Shown here: positions 62,404 through 64,000 of the stretch, piece after piece
Layout: every line of letters starts with the position of its first letter
Position numbering within the stretch: the stretch's first letter is position 1
From: Butyrivibrio sp. FCS014
GTDB taxonomy: Bacteria > Bacillota > Clostridia > Lachnospirales > Lachnospiraceae
Length of the DNA stretch: 64,000 bases
Assembly: GCF_000526935.1 (NCBI RefSeq)
Contig: NZ_JAHA01000008.1
Coordinates: 1-64,000 of the forward strand
Reading direction: 5' to 3'
The notes under the pieces: model-generated
What the model saw: the letters and a program-made list of their open reading frames with translations, nothing else
The model's database searches: none
Told to the model about the DNA's origin: nothing
Program-made: the position numbers and the translations under genes

Positions 62404-64000
62404 TTATTCCACTGAATTGATAAGATCCAGTGTGGCCTTCTTGATGTCTGCATTGACCTTCAGGGCCTCCTCGCGGGACTGCTGGTTTGAATAGAAATAG
62501 AATTTGATCTTGGGCTCGGTACCGCTGGGCCTGATGGCGAACCAGGAACCGTTGTCCAGGAACATTCTGATGGCATTCTGAGGCGGAATGTCCTCGTAGC
62601 CGTTTATGTAGTCGATGACCTTTTCTACCTTGGCACCGGCAACTTCTGTGGGGAGGTTCTCCCTGTAGAACTTCATCATGCGCTGGATGCGCTGTGCTCC
62701 TGGAATGCCCTCGAGAACGATGTTGGGCTCATCCTCTGCAAAAGAGCCGTATTTAGCATAGATCTCATTGAGAACATCCCAAAGGGTCTTGCCCTGTTTG
62801 CGATAGTAAGCTGCTGCCTCTGCAACCAGCATACCTGCTGAGATACCGTCCTTGTCTCTGATGTCTTCGCAGACAGCGTAGCCAACGGACTCCTCATAAC
62901 CAAACAGATACTGATATCCGTTCTCATGAAGGTAAGGGATCTTGCCGCAGATGTTCTTGAAGCCTGTCAGAGTCTCGAACATCTCAACGCCGTAAGCCTT
63001 GGCGATAATGGTTGAAAGTGTTGATGTAACAATGGACTTTACCATCGCTCCCTTAGCGGGAAGTGTGCCTGCGGTCTTGTGTCCCTCAAGCACGTAGTTA
63101 ACAAGAAGATATCCTGTCTGATTGCCGTTAAGAGGAATGTAATTTCCGTTATCATCCCTGATCTCGATGGCAAATCTGTCGGAATCGGGATCTGTAGCCA
63201 TCAAAAGCTCGGCACCGAACTCTCTTCCGTATTTCTCTGAAAGAGCAAATGCCTTGGGATCCTCGGGATTGGGATATCCCACAGTTGTGAAATCAGGATC
63301 GGGATTCTCCTGCTCGGGAACGATCTTCCAGTTTGTGAAGCCTCTGTCTGTAAGCATCTGTCTGAAAGGAATGGAACCGCATCCGTTAAGAGGTGTGTAA
63401 ACCAGCGGGATGGAAAGATCCAGATCATCGCCCTCATGAATGGCAAGGCTCTCGATCTTGTCCAGATACTCTCTGTCGTACTCCTCGCCGAGAACGGTGA
63501 TCTTGCCGGACTTAACGCCCTCCTCATAGTCGGACTTCTTAATTCCTGTCCAGATATCAACAGCATTGATGCACTCTGTCATGCCATCGGCAACCTCTGC
63601 TGAAACCTGGCAGCCGTCATCCCAGTATGCCTTATAGCCGTTGTAATCCTTGGGATTGTGGGAAGCTGTGATGTTGATGCCGGACACAGTGTGAAGGCGT
63701 CTTATCATAAACGCCAGCTCAGGTGTGGGGCGAAGGCTGGGGAAGGTGTAAACCTTAATTCCATTTGCCGCAAAAATGCCTGCTGCCAGCTCTGAAAACT
63801 CCCTTGAAAAATGTCTGGGATCATGGGCAATGACAACGCCTGCGTCCATTGCTGCCTGTCCCTTTGAAACGATGTAATCGGCAACACCCTGGGAAGCCTT
63901 TCCCACAGTAAGGAAATTCATGCGGTTTGTTCCGGCGCCTACCTTGCCGCGAAGTCCCGCAGTACCAAAGGACAGATCCTGATAGAATCTCTCCTCTTTA
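62404..64000 (-). CDS. Phosphoglucomutase/phosphomannomutase, 5' end beyond the window
   Basis: The frame is open to the right edge; the visible part begins RFYQDLSFGTAGLRGKVGAG. The alpha-D-phosphohexomutase family is clear: the phospho-serine loop ITASHNPKDYNGYKAYWDDG, the metal loop LMATDPDSDRFAIEI, the sugar-binding FGYEESVGYAV and the phosphate-binding IRPSGTEPKIKFYF. It converts glucose-6-phosphate to glucose-1-phosphate, feeding GlgC and the UDP-sugar enzymes in this window. It is followed at 25 bases by the His-rich gene. Confidence 0.93.
   Translation of the reverse strand, partial: KEERFYQDLSFGTAGLRGKVGAGTNRMNFLTVGKASQGVADYIVSKGQAAMDAGVVIAHDPRHFSREFSELAAGIFAANGIKVYTFPSLRPTPELAFMIRRLHTVSGINITASHNPKDYNGYKAYWDDGCQVSAEVADGMTECINAVDIWTGIKKSDYEEGVKSGKITVLGEEYDREYLDKIESLAIHEGDDLDLSIPLVYTPLNGCGSIPFRQMLTDRGFTNWKIVPEQENPDPDFTTVGYPNPEDPKAFALSEKYGREFGAELLMATDPDSDRFAIEIRDDNGNYIPLNGNQTGYLLVNYVLEGHKTAGTLPAKGAMVKSIVTSTLSTIIAKAYGVEMFETLTGFKNICGKIPYLHENGYQYLFGYEESVGYAVCEDIRDKDGISAGMLVAEAAAYYRKQGKTLWDVLNEIYAKYGSFAEDEPNIVLEGIPGAQRIQRMMKFYRENLPTEVAGAKVEKVIDYINGYEDIPPQNAIRMFLDNGSWFAIRPSGTEPKIKFYFYSNQQSREEALKVNADIKKATLDLINSVE

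Noticed and set aside
62100..62420. Met/Val-rich hydrophobic frame on the plus strand
   Set aside because: It is antisense to the histidine-rich gene; CAT/ATG-rich codons create it artificially.

Overview
The window looks like a chromosomal segment of an anaerobic, motile, Gram-positive Clostridia, most likely a member of the Lachnospiraceae close to Butyrivibrio. The evidence is a paired GlgC/GlgD, SpoVG, a FlgM-FlgN-FlgK motility operon with sigma-28 promoters, DnaD/DnaC loader genes, strong AGGAGG ribosome sites, and small families I know mainly from Lachnospiraceae (DUF6465, DUF6472 and DUF6033-like proteins). The species call is inference. No rRNA or plasmid/phage backbone is seen.

Layout. 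1-12.6 kb: flgM-flgN-flgK, an EF-hand-like secreted-type protein, a HigB/NadS-like toxin-antitoxin pair, a PfkB sugar kinase, a lysine/alanine-rich DUF6465 protein, an ISLre2-type element inserted in the end of a PAP2 phosphatase gene, an aminotransferase and a PD-(D/E)XK-like protein. Almost every gene here except the DUF6465 gene is broken by single-base frameshifts, densest at the left edge, although the protein sequence between shifts is well kept. That pattern fits sequencing or assembly indels near a contig end at least as well as real gene decay. 13-33 kb: ordinary core genes (mfd, pth, spoVG, glgD, glgC, murC, dnaD, dnaC, prs, HAD, LUD, htrA, galE, a UDP-sugar pyrophosphorylase, tRNA-Ser). 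32.6-38.6 kb: a double-glycine mini-protein and a signalling operon (DUF6033-like protein, LytTR regulator, hybrid histidine kinase, double receiver) behind a candidate sigma-28 promoter. 38.7-48.9 kb: Nudix, DUF6472, a corrinoid-activator-like ASKHA ATPase, a YdjI-YdjG-YdjH-like membrane module and two paralogous membrane GGDEF proteins. 48.9-50.4 kb: an IS3-family element sitting exactly in the loop of a terminator hairpin.

50.4-64 kb is the most interesting locus. Two head-to-head operons carry two paralogous pairs of 2-hydroxyacyl-CoA dehydratase/benzoyl-CoA reductase-like subunits. The left operon adds one ATPase activator, a CooC-type nickel-insertion ATPase with its CxC motif, a short protein resembling the middle domain of acetyl-CoA synthase plus a cysteine cluster, and an enoate-reductase-like Fe-S flavoprotein. 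Each operon also carries a small paralogous one-helix membrane protein. Next door, behind a phosphoglucomutase gene, sit CooT, a histidine-rich CooJ-like protein and a small lipoprotein. Nickel handling is therefore concentrated around Fe-S dehydratase-like enzymes with no CO dehydrogenase in the window: a candidate undescribed nickel-linked reductive system.

A second unexplained structure is a dispersed repeat made of TGTGCC and GGCACA half-sites held 25 bases apart. Six units fill the gap downstream of mfd (12745-13092) and six fill the gap downstream of the ASKHA ATPase gene (39750-40105). The interiors differ in sequence, and the distances between units step by about one helical turn.
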